A stretch of 64,000 nucleotides of DNA from an uncultured Clostridia bacterium. GTDB lineage: Bacteria; Bacillota; Clostridia; TANB77; CAG-508. Below are positions 44,359 to 52,700 of this stretch, in pieces. The stretch spans positions 124,001 through 188,000 of the forward strand of contig CAKOXK010000001.1 of the NCBI GenBank assembly GCA_934130085.1, in the 5' to 3' direction. The notes beneath the pieces are model-generated. The model did no database searches and was not told where the DNA came from. It saw nothing but the letters and a program-made list of their open reading frames with translations. Position numbers and translations under genes: made by a program. Each line of letters starts with the position of its first letter. Positions within the stretch are counted from its first letter, which is position 1.

Positions 44359-45504
44359 ATGGTAGATATAAACATAATTCTTAAAAGAGGAGAAGAGCTT
44401 AAAGCATCAGATGCTCACTTTATATGTGGACTTAAACCATATTTGAGAATAAACAGGGATCTTATTGAATTAGTTGACCAACCTGTTCTTACAGAAAGTG
44501 ATATGTGGGATATATATGATTACTTTTTAAGTGGAAACCTAGAAAAAGATAAAAGATTTAAAGAAACAAAAATTTTGGACTGTTCAGCAGAATTCAATGA
44601 TATACGTTTAAGAGTAAATATTTCTTATGCTGATGGAGTTCCAGTAATAACAACCAGATTAATACGTAATGAACTTCCAACTTATGAAGAACTAGGTGTT
44701 CCAGATATAGTTAGAAGAATGACAGAACAGCCACAAGGTTTAATTCTTGTAACTGGTAAAACAAACTCTGGTAAATCAACAACATTAAATGCATTAATAA
44801 ACTATATTAATGAAACCAAAAATAAGAAGATACTTACACTTGAAAGCCCAATTGAGTACAAGCATAAATCAAAGAAATCAATTATTATACAAAAAGAAGT
44901 TGGAACAGGTGGAGATATACCAAGTTACAGTATAGGTACAAAGAACTCTTTAAGAGAGGATTGTGATATACTAGTAATCGGAGAGATAAGAGATAGAGAA
45001 ACAATGGATGCAGCCATTGAAACAGCAGAATCAGGCCACTTGGTTATAGGAACACTTCATACAAAATCGTGTGCAGAAACAATCGATAGAATGATAAACT
45101 TCTATGATGTAAGTGATCAAACAACGCAAAAATATTTAATTGCATCACTATTAAAACTTGTTATTTCACAAAGACTATTAAAAAACAAAAAAGGAACGTT
45201 ATCACTTGTTCCAGAAGTTATGGTAGTTGATAACGTAGTAGCTGGTATAATAAGAAAAGACAAGCTAAGTGTTTCAGAGATTGAAGATGCAATTCAAAGT
45301 TCATCAGGAAATGGCGATATAGGTTTAATCAATTCGCTAGCACAATTATTTGTTGATGATGTAATAACACTTGAACAAGCAAAATCACAAATCGAAGAAA
45401 AAAATATTGAAATTCTTAACAGAACGATCATGCAATTAAAAATTAAGAAGGAAGAGCAAGATAAAATGACATACAATAATCCTTCAAGTAACTATATGAA
45501 TTAA
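44359..45504 (+). CDS. pilT: Type IV pilus retraction ATPase PilT
   Basis: A 381-residue hexameric ATPase that pulls pili back. Walker A is TGKTNSGKSTTLN (Lys-Thr-Asn in place of the usual Pro-Thr-Gly), with LTLESPIEYKH, DILVIGEIRDRETMDAAIETAESGH and GTLHTKSC boxes. Its presence suggests retractile pili, as needed for twitching or DNA uptake. It starts 23 bases after pilB with AAAGG upstream. Confidence 0.9.
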   Translation: MVDINIILKRGEELKASDAHFICGLKPYLRINRDLIELVDQPVLTESDMWDIYDYFLSGNLEKDKRFKETKILDCSAEFNDIRLRVNISYADGVPVITTRLIRNELPTYEELGVPDIVRRMTEQPQGLILVTGKTNSGKSTTLNALINYINETKNKKILTLESPIEYKHKSKKSIIIQKEVGTGGDIPSYSIGTKNSLREDCDILVIGEIRDRETMDAAIETAESGHLVIGTLHTKSCAETIDRMINFYDVSDQTTQKYLIASLLKLVISQRLLKNKKGTLSLVPEVMVVDNVVAGIIRKDKLSVSEIEDAIQSSSGNGDIGLINSLAQLFVDDVITLEQAKSQIEEKNIEILNRTIMQLKIKKEEQDKMTYNNPSSNYMN

Positions 45505-45518
45505 AAGGAGGAAGAACT

Positions 45519-46859
45519 GTGCCAGAATATGTATATAGAGCTGTTGACAAAAATGGAATAGTAGTCAGAAACAAAGTACAAGAAAAAAGTAAACACAGTC
45601 TTGTAAAAAGAATTAAAGCAAATGGCTTAACTCCAATTGATGTCACACAAACAAGCTTTGGTAAATATAAAAAGCGTGTTGGAAACATCACTAATATGGA
45701 TGAATTAATGAAGCTTGCGGGAGATGCGACTCAAGGACAGTCTAAAGGAAGAAAGCTAACAACAAAAGAAAAAATCAGAATGAAATTATCTGGTGGAGAG
45801 AAAATTACAATAAGAGATATTGAGGTATTTACTCAAAACTTTTATCTATTAAAAAGAGCTGGATTCAACAATATTCATGCATTGTCAACATTAATACAAT
45901 CAGCAGAAAACACAAGTTTAAAAGGTATTTTAGAAGATGTACTAGCAGGTGTTGAAGGTGGAGATTATATGTATACAACACTGGAGTATTACTCAGATAT
46001 ATTCCCATATATATATATCAACCTAATAAAAGTTGGTGAACTTTCAGGTTCGCTTGATGAATCTTTGAGGCAAGCAGTTGATTACCTAGAAACATCAACA
46101 GCATTAAACAAAAAACTAAAATCAATATTAATACCAAACATTGCACAATTTGTTGTACTTTTGCTTATTTTAATAGCAGGAAGTATGTATGTAGTACCAA
46201 TTATTCAAAACGTATTCAAACAAGTAGGAAGTACAGAAGAATTACCATGGTATACAGTAGCTTTCTCAGATTTCTTATCACAAGCAACAAAAGTTTGGTT
46301 TATACCAATAATTATTATTGGAGCAATTGCAGGTATAGTTTATGTTAGAATACAGTCACCTAAAGGCAAATATAACTGGGATTATTTCAAATATAAAATG
46401 CCTATATTTGGTGGACTTATATATGCAATAGACCTTTCAAGAGTAATGAATGCCATGCTATTAAACTTAAAAAATGGTATGAGAATTCAAGAGGCACTTG
46501 AAGTTGGCAAGAACGTTGTAAAAAACTATGTTATGTTATCAATAATTGAAACAGCAATTAATAACATCATAATCGGTCAATCATGGGTAAAACCATTTGA
46601 AGACTCAGGACTAACAAGTCCAATGGTTACAGAGATGTTAAAAATAGGTATGCAAACAGATTTACCAATGATGATGGAAAAACTTGTAGAATACATGAGT
46701 ATGGATATTGATAACCATATTCAACGTATAATCAAGGTATTACCACAAATTCTATACTCAATAGTTGGAGCATTACTAATATTAATTACAGTAGTAGTAT
46801 TAGTACCTTGTATCCAAGTTTATATGGGAAATTTCTTATTCTCAGCAGCAGGAGTATAA
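45519..46859 (+). CDS. pilC: Type IV pilus platform protein PilC
   Basis: A 446-residue inner-membrane GspF/PilC protein. N-terminal PEYVYRAVDKNGIVVRNKV, first T2SSF domain (EVFTQNFYLLKRAGFNNIHAL, GGDYMYTTLEYYSDIF, LIKVGELSGSLDESL), a membrane segment, and the second T2SSF domain (SRVMNAMLLNLKNGMRIQEAL, MVTEMLKIGMQT). Start GTG 45519 with AAGGAGG. It closes the pilus operon; the ROK gene starts 20 bases later and may be co-transcribed. Confidence 0.93.
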   Translation: MPEYVYRAVDKNGIVVRNKVQEKSKHSLVKRIKANGLTPIDVTQTSFGKYKKRVGNITNMDELMKLAGDATQGQSKGRKLTTKEKIRMKLSGGEKITIRDIEVFTQNFYLLKRAGFNNIHALSTLIQSAENTSLKGILEDVLAGVEGGDYMYTTLEYYSDIFPYIYINLIKVGELSGSLDESLRQAVDYLETSTALNKKLKSILIPNIAQFVVLLLILIAGSMYVVPIIQNVFKQVGSTEELPWYTVAFSDFLSQATKVWFIPIIIIGAIAGIVYVRIQSPKGKYNWDYFKYKMPIFGGLIYAIDLSRVMNAMLLNLKNGMRIQEALEVGKNVVKNYVMLSIIETAINNIIIGQSWVKPFEDSGLTSPMVTEMLKIGMQTDLPMMMEKLVEYMSMDIDNHIQRIIKVLPQILYSIVGALLILITVVVLVPCIQVYMGNFLFSAAGV

Positions 46860-46879
46860 AAATTAGGAGATTGAAACTA

Positions 46880-47794
46880 ATGAAGATTGGAATAGATATT
46901 GGCGGAAGCCATATTGCCACTGGAATAGTGGATTACGGGGGCAAGATTCTAGCAAAAGAAACATTAGATATAAATTTGTCAGATATTTCTTCGACCAAAG
47001 CGGCCGAAGAAATTCTGGTAAATACGATAAATTTACAAATAAAAAAATTGTTAAAAAAGACAAACTATCAAGTAGATGACATAACTAAGATTGGAATAGC
47101 AGCTCCAGGAAACCCAACAGAATCAGAGATTAAAAATTTAGTAAATTTACATATTAAAAATTTCAATATAAAAGAAAAACTAGAAAAAATATATAATACA
47201 AAAATTAAAATAAAAAACGATGGAAAATGTGCAGGAATTGCAGAAAAAGAATATGGAGCACTAAGACCATACAAAGATGCAGTTTTTCTATGTATAGGAA
47301 CAGGTGTAGGATCAGCAGTATTTTTAAATAATGAGCTATTAGAGCCAAGAAGAGCTTCCGGTTTCGAGCTTGGTCATATAATAATTGAAAAGGATAACGG
47401 AATAAAATGTAACTGTGGAAATAAAGGCTGTTTTGAAACTTATGTATCAATGAAAAGATTTAAGAAAAATGCAATAGAAAAATTGAAATTGCCTCAGGGT
47501 ATTAAATCAGAAGAAGTACAACAATACATAAGAACAAATATTGAAAAGCTTGAGGTGAAAAGTTTTATTAATACATACATAGAAAATTTGAGTGTTGGAA
47601 TATCAAATATAATAAATATATTTGAACCAGAAGCGATATGCTTTGGTGGAAGCTTCTCATATTATGATGATATATTTTTACCAATATTAGAAGAGAAAAT
47701 AAAGAAATACCAATTTAATAAAGATGATGATGTTAGATTTGTGCTTTCAAAACTAAAAAATGATGCTGGTATAATAGGGGCAACAGAAATTTAG
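46880..47794 (+). CDS. ROK-family sugar kinase (glucokinase-like)
   Basis: A 304-residue ROK protein. Phosphate-binding DIGGSHIATGIVD at the N-terminus, CIGTGVGSAVFLNNELL, and the ROK zinc signature ELGHIIIEKDNG followed by CNCGNKGCFETY. It has no DNA-binding domain, so it is a kinase rather than a regulator. The sugar (glucose or N-acetylated sugar) is not determinable. ATG 46880 with AGGAGA ten bases upstream is preferred over a frame overlapping pilC. Confidence 0.92.
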   Translation: MKIGIDIGGSHIATGIVDYGGKILAKETLDINLSDISSTKAAEEILVNTINLQIKKLLKKTNYQVDDITKIGIAAPGNPTESEIKNLVNLHIKNFNIKEKLEKIYNTKIKIKNDGKCAGIAEKEYGALRPYKDAVFLCIGTGVGSAVFLNNELLEPRRASGFELGHIIIEKDNGIKCNCGNKGCFETYVSMKRFKKNAIEKLKLPQGIKSEEVQQYIRTNIEKLEVKSFINTYIENLSVGISNIINIFEPEAICFGGSFSYYDDIFLPILEEKIKKYQFNKDDDVRFVLSKLKNDAGIIGATEI

Positions 47795-47821
47795 AAAATA
47801 AACTATATGCCGAACTGAAAC

Positions 47822-47947
47822 AAGATTTAATATTATATTGTTTTTCGAAGCCTTGTTCGTTTTTTTCTTCGTTAGTTAAAACTAACTTTAGGAAGAAAAA
47901 AACATTCGCGCTACGCATATATGCTAACGCGGCTTTCTCAAACAATT
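47822..47947. repeat. Intergenic palindromic repeat, copy 5 (right arm truncated)
   Basis: It starts 28 bases after the ROK stop. Left arm AAGATTTAATATTATATTG, inner stem TTTTTTTCTTC/GAAGAAAAAAA around GTTAGTTAAAACTAAC, GC-rich block ending GCTAACGCGGC. The right outer arm breaks off after AAACAAT, and copy 6 follows after 9 bases. Confidence 0.9.
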
Positions 47948-47956
47948 AATTGAAAC

Positions 47957-48096
47957 AAGATTTAATATTATATTGTTTTTCGAAGCCTTGTTCGTTTTTT
48001 TCTTCGTTAGTTAAAACTAACTTTAGGAAGAAAAAAACATTCGCGCTACGCTTGATCGCTAACGCGGCTTTCTTAAACAATATAATATTAAATCTT
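47957..48096. repeat. Intergenic palindromic repeat, copy 6
   Basis: 140 bp, nearly identical to copy 5 but with both outer arms (AAGATTTAATATTATATTG / CAATATAATATTAAATCTT). A T-run follows at 48101-48107. Copies 5 and 6 form a direct tandem. Confidence 0.92.
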
Positions 48097-48105
48097 GTTC
48101 TTTTT

Positions 48106-48273
48106 TTATTTGTGATTTTCAGGTATTATGATATTTTGTTTTTTTTCTTTTGAATTGTCAACCTCAAAGTTTAAATTATCTTTAACTGAGGAGATATTCA
48201 GTTCTTTGCTGTCACCTTGAATTATCTTAATTTTCTTTTCTTTTTTTTCATCATTAAAATTATTTTCTTCCAC
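48106..48273 (-). CDS. Small charged hypothetical protein (55 aa)
   Basis: Open frame GTG 48273 to TAA 48106 with a full GGAGG five bases before the start and a good promoter. The product is hydrophilic and rich in K, E, N and I (EENNFNDEKKEKKIKIIQGD at the start). No family. It converges on the ROK gene, with the two repeats between them. Confidence 0.55.
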   Translation of the reverse strand: MEENNFNDEKKEKKIKIIQGDSKELNISSVKDNLNFEVDNSKEKKQNIIIPENHK

Positions 48274-48309
48274 AAGAACCTCCATAAATTTAAATAATTT
48301 TATAACTCT

Positions 48310-48338
48310 TATATATCACAAATAAATTAATTTATCAA
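48310..48338 (-). promoter_or_regulatory. Promoter of the 55-aa gene
   Basis: On the minus strand TTGATA (48333-48338), 17 bases, TATATA (48310-48315). Confidence 0.5.
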
Positions 48339-48365
48339 GTTATAAAGAGACAAGATAAAAATACA

Positions 48366-48394
48366 TTGCATTATTAAGTGTTCTGAGGTATAAT
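48366..48394 (+). promoter_or_regulatory. Promoter of scpB
   Basis: TTGCAT (48366-48371), 17 bases, TATAAT (48389-48394). Confidence 0.65.
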
Positions 48395-48423
48395 AAAAAA
48401 GTAATTTAATTAAAGGATTGAAT

Positions 48424-49101
48424 ATGGAAAACAAAAAGGTTAAAGGAATAATTGAAGCAATATTGTTTGCATCAGCAAGGGTTGTTACTATGAAGGAGCT
48501 TTCTAGTATACTTGAGCTTGCTCCAGATGAAATAAATAAAATTATATCAGAAATGCAAATTGATTATGCAAGAGAAGATAGAGGTGTTGAGATTGTAAGG
48601 GTTGAAGATGGTTTTCAGTTGTCTTCAAAGAAAGAATATCATGAGTATATTTATCCTGCTATTGATAAGAGAATTAAGCCGTCACTTTCAAGGTCTTCTT
48701 TAGAGGTGTTAGCTATAATTGCTTATAATAGAAGGGTGACCAAGTCTGATATTGATACAATAAGGGGTGTTGATTCTGCAGGGTCTTTGTATAGACTTCA
48801 AGAGTATGATTTAATTGAGCAGGCTGGGAAGGCTGATCTTCCTGGCAAGCCTATGACGTACAAAGTTACTGGATATTTTTTGAAGATGTTTGGGTTAAAT
48901 AGTATAAATGATTTGCCTAAGCTTCCAAAGTATAAGTTAGATAGTAACAGGCAAATTGTAATCGAGGATTTGGAAGAAGAGCAGGAAATGACTGAGAATA
49001 AAGATGATGAAGAGACTAAAGAGATTGAAATAATCGAGCAGGGTAATGATAATAACAATAAAAATGCTGATGAAGAAGAGGATAATAAAGAATCTGAATA
49101 A
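48424..49101 (+). CDS. scpB: Segregation and condensation protein ScpB
   Basis: A 225-residue winged-helix kleisin-interacting protein of the Smc-ScpA-ScpB condensin. Motifs: VKGIIEAILFASARVVTMKEL, RGVEIVRVEDGFQLSSK, LEVLAIIAYNRRVTKSDID, IRGVDSAGSLYRL and LPGKPMTYKVTGYFLKMFGL. The last 35 residues are an acidic D/E/N-rich tail. ATG 48424 has AAAGGA six bases upstream; TTG 48418 is too close to it. scpA is not adjacent. Confidence 0.95.
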   Translation: MENKKVKGIIEAILFASARVVTMKELSSILELAPDEINKIISEMQIDYAREDRGVEIVRVEDGFQLSSKKEYHEYIYPAIDKRIKPSLSRSSLEVLAIIAYNRRVTKSDIDTIRGVDSAGSLYRLQEYDLIEQAGKADLPGKPMTYKVTGYFLKMFGLNSINDLPKLPKYKLDSNRQIVIEDLEEEQEMTENKDDEETKEIEIIEQGNDNNNKNADEEEDNKESE

Positions 49102-49231
49102 TGAATGAGATATAAGAACATAAAGTGTTAATAAATAAAATACAAAATCAAGAGATCAATAAGTATAAAATGAGAGATTAAATTTTTATAGAAAGGGATA
49201 GGCGAGATTTTATATCTTGCTAAATAATAAA

Positions 49232-50668
49232 ATGAGTGATAATAACTTTGTAAAAGATATAACAAATATAGAAGATGATTTTGCTAGATGGTATACAGAT
49301 ATTTGTGTAAAGGCAGAATTATGTGATTATACACCGGTAAAAGGTTTTATGGCAATAAGACCTTATGGTTATGCAATATGGGAAAATATACAAAATTATA
49401 TGGATAAAAGGTTTAAGGAAAATGGAGTAAAAAATGTATCAATGCCAATGCTCTTACCAGAAAGTATGCTTGAGAAAGAAAAAGAGCATGTAGAAGGTTT
49501 TGCTCCTGAGGTTGCTTGGGTTAGTGAAGCTGGTGGTGAAAAACTTGATGAAAAGCTATGTATCCGTCCAACTTCTGAAACAATATTTGATACAATGTAT
49601 TCAAAATGGCTAAGTTCATGGAGAGATTTACCATACTTATGTAATCAGTGGTGTTCTGTTGTTAGATGGGAAAAGGAAACAAGACCATTCCTTCGTTCAA
49701 GAGAGTTTATGTGGCAAGAGGGACATACAATTCATGAAACTGCAAAAGAAGCGGAAGAATTTACAATTAAAATGCATGAAGTATATAATGATGTAGTTGA
49801 GAATTTATTAGCTATACCAACAGTAAAGGGTGTAAAGACTGAAACAGAGAAATTTGCTGGTGCTGAAAAAACTTTTACAATTGAAACTTTGATGCATGAT
49901 GGAAGAGCATTGCAAACAGCAACATCACATTATTTTGGACAAAACTTTACAAAACCTTTTAATGTAAAATTCCAAAACAGAGAAGGTAAAGAAGAGTTTG
50001 CATATCAAACATCTTGGGGAAGCACAACAAGATTGATAGGTGCAATAATAATGGCTCATGGTGATAATAGAGGACTTAGACTACCTCCTAAAATTGCACC
50101 AATTCAGGTAGTGATAGTTCCTGTGGCTGCTAATAAAGAAGGTGTAATTGAAAAGGCTGCAGAATTAAAAGAGCAATTGAATAACTACTTTAGAGTGGAA
50201 TTAGATGATAGAATGCAATATACCCCAGGTTATAAATTCAATTATTGGGAGATGAAAGGTGTTCCTATTAGAATTGAAATAGGTCCAAGAGATATACAAA
50301 ATAATAAATGCGTATTAGTAAGAAGAGATACTCTTGAAAAGATAGATGTGTCACTTGATAATCTTACTGCCAATATCACAAAACTATTGGATGAAATACA
50401 ACAGAATATGTACAATATGTGTAAAGACAATATGATAAAAAGAACGAATGTAGCACATAATATGGAAGAGTTTAAAAAGGAACTTGAGGAGAATCAAGGG
50501 TTCATTAAGGCAATGTTTTGTGGTAACCCAGAATGTGAAGAGAAAATACATGAGCTTACAGGTGCGAAATCAAGATGTATTCCTTTTGAAGAGGAGAAAG
50601 TAGACAATAAGTGTGTATTTTGTGGAAAAGAAGCTAAGAATATGGTTATTTGGGCAAGACAATATTAA
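49232..50668 (+). CDS. proS: Prolyl-tRNA synthetase (archaeal/eukaryotic-type, short)
   Basis: A 478-residue class II synthetase lacking the bacterial editing insertion. Motif 2 region LCNQWCSVVRWEKETRPFLR, then SREFMWQEGHT, motif 3 HGDNRGLRLPPKIAP, an anticodon-binding domain and the C-terminal zinc-like domain (CGNPECEEK ... CVFCGKEAKNMVIWARQY). Start ATG 49232 (MSDNNFVKDI) matches the family N-terminus. The RBS is weak, and a TTG at 49217 is an alternative. No T-box leader is visible upstream. Confidence 0.95.
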   Translation: MSDNNFVKDITNIEDDFARWYTDICVKAELCDYTPVKGFMAIRPYGYAIWENIQNYMDKRFKENGVKNVSMPMLLPESMLEKEKEHVEGFAPEVAWVSEAGGEKLDEKLCIRPTSETIFDTMYSKWLSSWRDLPYLCNQWCSVVRWEKETRPFLRSREFMWQEGHTIHETAKEAEEFTIKMHEVYNDVVENLLAIPTVKGVKTETEKFAGAEKTFTIETLMHDGRALQTATSHYFGQNFTKPFNVKFQNREGKEEFAYQTSWGSTTRLIGAIIMAHGDNRGLRLPPKIAPIQVVIVPVAANKEGVIEKAAELKEQLNNYFRVELDDRMQYTPGYKFNYWEMKGVPIRIEIGPRDIQNNKCVLVRRDTLEKIDVSLDNLTANITKLLDEIQQNMYNMCKDNMIKRTNVAHNMEEFKKELEENQGFIKAMFCGNPECEEKIHELTGAKSRCIPFEEEKVDNKCVFCGKEAKNMVIWARQY

Positions 50669-50725
50669 AAGGAACATTTGCGCTTTTGAAGTAAACTTGC
50701 CGGAATTTTGAAAATTTTAATTGAA

Positions 50726-50865
50726 AAGATTTAATATTATATTGTTTAAGAAAGCCGCGTTAGCGATCAAGCGAAGCGCGAATGTTTCTTTCTTCCGAAA
50801 GTTAGTTTTAACTAACGAAGAAAGAAACGAACAAGGCTTCGAAAAACAATATAATATTAAATCTT
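50726..50865. repeat. Intergenic palindromic repeat, copy 7 (opposite orientation)
   Basis: 140 bp between the convergent ends of proS and trmB. Outer arms AAGATTTAATATTATATTG / CAATATAATATTAAATCTT, inner stem GTTTCTTTCTTC/GAAGAAAGAAAC around GTTAGTTTTAACTAAC. The GC-rich block precedes the inner stem, so it is inverted relative to copies 2-6. Confidence 0.92.
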
Positions 50866-50903
50866 TTTTTATCTATCATTATAATCTATCATATTTCAAC
50901 ATT

Positions 50904-51614
50904 TTATTTTAATGGTGTTGCAATTAATGCTTTTATTTTTATTCCATGTTCCTTAAACATTTTCTCATGTTCTGTTTCGATATTTTCTTCATCATTCCAG
51001 AAATTTTTTTCTGAAGCTAAGTCGTAAGTTATTTTTTTTATTTCATAGCCAGAGTTTTTGAAAGAGGTTATTGATTCTTCAAATAAGTTATCATCATCAG
51101 TTTTAAAGAAAATCTCTCCTTTTAAAAATTGTTTGTACTGGTTAAGTTGTCTCTCATGAGTTAGTCTTTTTTTATGATGTTTTCCTCTAGGCCAAGGGTT
51201 GCAAAAGTTTATATATATTCTCCTGATATTATCTTTTTCACCAAGAATATCGGAAATTCTAGAAATATCATATCTTGTAAGTTTTAGATTTTTAACAATT
51301 TTTTGCTTTTCAATTTCGTTTTCAATATCTTCTTTTACGGTTGATGTTCTAATTCCAAAAGTGGCTTCAACATTGCGTTTGGCCATTCCAAGCATGGCGT
51401 CAACAAGGTCTATGGCAATGTAATTTATATTGGGGTTGTTTTTGCTAAGTTTTGCAATGAAAAGACCTTTTCCGCAGCCAAGTTCTAGGTAGATTGGATT
51501 GTTAGTATTTTCAAAGGCAGTAATCCACTTATTTTTAAAAACAAGTGGATTATCAATATAAAAAGGGCTTGTCTCAAGTTCTTGTCTAGCCCATGGTTTA
51601 AATTTCATTCTCAT
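50904..51614 (-). CDS. trmB: tRNA (guanine-N7-)-methyltransferase
   Basis: A 236-residue SAM-dependent enzyme methylating G46 of tRNA. SAM motif YLELGCGKGLFIAKL, IAIDLVDAML, then the family signature IYINFCNPWPRGKHHKKRL with the Trp-Pro and basic residues, and FFKTDDDNLFEES. The length is normal. AAGGAG lies 11 bases before ATG 51614. Monocistronic with own promoter. Confidence 0.96.
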   Translation of the reverse strand: MRMKFKPWARQELETSPFYIDNPLVFKNKWITAFENTNNPIYLELGCGKGLFIAKLSKNNPNINYIAIDLVDAMLGMAKRNVEATFGIRTSTVKEDIENEIEKQKIVKNLKLTRYDISRISDILGEKDNIRRIYINFCNPWPRGKHHKKRLTHERQLNQYKQFLKGEIFFKTDDDNLFEESITSFKNSGYEIKKITYDLASEKNFWNDEENIETEHEKMFKEHGIKIKALIATPLK

Positions 51615-51658
51615 ATAAAAGTAATCTCCTTACCTGAAATAAATTCAATGCTAAATCT

Positions 51659-51687
51659 ATTATACTTTAAAAAAGAGGTAAAATCAA
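51659..51687 (-). promoter_or_regulatory. Promoter of trmB
   Basis: On the minus strand TTGATT (51682-51687), 17 bases, TATAAT (51659-51664). Confidence 0.7.
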
Positions 51688-51849
51688 TATTTTACGGCTA
51701 GAGTATGGCTTTTGCATAAAGAAAGTGATATAATCGAATGCGTAAAATACTATTACAACAATGATATATTAAGAATAATGATATTATATGGTGGTACTTT
51801 ATAATGAAAAAAGCTTACTTAACATTATTTTATAAGGAGGAGTTTTAGA

Positions 51850-52387
51850 TTGAAAATAACATCAGATAGTGAAACCCTTGCCGAAAACAAAGTGCTTATA
51901 TTATATACACTTGCTAAAGTAGGAAGGCCAATTACAAATGATGCGTTATATAGTGTAGTAAAATCAGCAGTGGATTTAAATTACTTCTATTTTCAACAAT
52001 TTTTGTTAGATTTAATAGATGTAAAGTACATAGTATGCTATGAAAAAGAAACTCAAAATGTATATGAGATTACTGAAAAGCGGAAAAAATACTTTAGATC
52101 TTACACTAGATATATTACCAGGAATTATAAAGCTTAAAGTAGATACAACGTTTAAATCAGATATTGAAAATTTAGAAAATGCAGAGTCAATAGTTGCAGA
52201 GTTTATGCCAAAATCAGAAAATGAATTTGAAGTACAGTGCAAAATTATTGAAAATGGAGAAATAATATTTGAGATAAAAACATTTGCTTATTCAAGACAG
52301 CAAGCTGAAAATATAGTACAAAATTGGAAGCATAATGCAAGTGCGCTATATCCAAAATTACTTGAAACATTAACAAATCAAGAATGA
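51850..52387 (+). CDS. DUF4364 protein, needs a +1 shift at a CGG codon (52081)
   Basis: The first frame (51850-52137) has the DUF4364 start (SDSETLAENKVLILYTLAKV, winged-helix-like). It then continues correctly only in the +1 frame, which reads GKNTLDLTLDILPGIIKLKV ... FAYSRQQAENIVQNWKHNA to 52387. At 52078-52083 the reading is AAG-CGG; skipping C52081 gives GAG-ATT-ACT-GAA-AAG-GGA-AAA, i.e. EITEKGKN as in family members. The joined product is about 178 residues, normal for DUF4364, a clostridial family of unknown role. Start TTG 51850 with AAGGAGG. Sequence error or mutation is possible, but the context is identical in kind to that in the GltD-like gene. Confidence 0.82.
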
Positions 52388-52430
52388 TAAACAGGAAAAA
52401 AATAAAAAATAAAAAAATATAAAAAAAGTA

Positions 52431-52459
52431 TTGACAATTTCTTACAAATATTATATATA
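52431..52459 (+). promoter_or_regulatory. Promoter upstream of comM
   Basis: TTGACA (52431-52436), 17 bases, TATATA (52454-52459). Confidence 0.7.
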
Positions 52460-52483
52460 TCATACAGATGATATATTGAGAAA

Positions 52484-52528
52484 GGCACATTATAACTACG
52501 TTTAATCGTAGCTATAATGTGTCTTTTT
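52484..52528 (+). terminator. Strong hairpin terminator in the comM leader
   Basis: GGCACATTATAACTACG pairs with CGTAGCTATAATGTGTC (one mismatch), loop TTTAAT, then TTTTT. It lies only about 20 bases after the expected start site of the promoter at 52431, so it would give a very short RNA or attenuate comM. From 52529 to 52700 there are further AT-rich small inverted repeats and no frame. Confidence 0.75.
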
Positions 52529-52700
52529 GTTTTCGTATTTTTTATTAGATTTCTAATTTTATTAGATTAAAAAATCTAAAGTATTAGGTCTTAAATTATA
52601 TATTTTAAATTTAAACTCAAATTCCAAAGTTTTAATATCTAATTTTAAAATTTGTTTAAATATTAAGTTAAATTTGTTTGTTAATAGAAAAGGAGAGGTT

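Noticed and set aside
47733..48153. Open frames on both strands through repeat copies 5 and 6
   Set aside because: They consist of repeat sequence, run through the hairpin arms, lack ribosome binding sites and overlap the end of the ROK gene.
50721..50912. 63-codon open frame on the plus strand through palindromic repeat copy 7
   Set aside because: It is the translated repeat; the same peptide (RKLVLTNEERNEQGFEKQYN) appears wherever the element occurs on the matching strand, which is explained by the DNA repeat rather than a gene.
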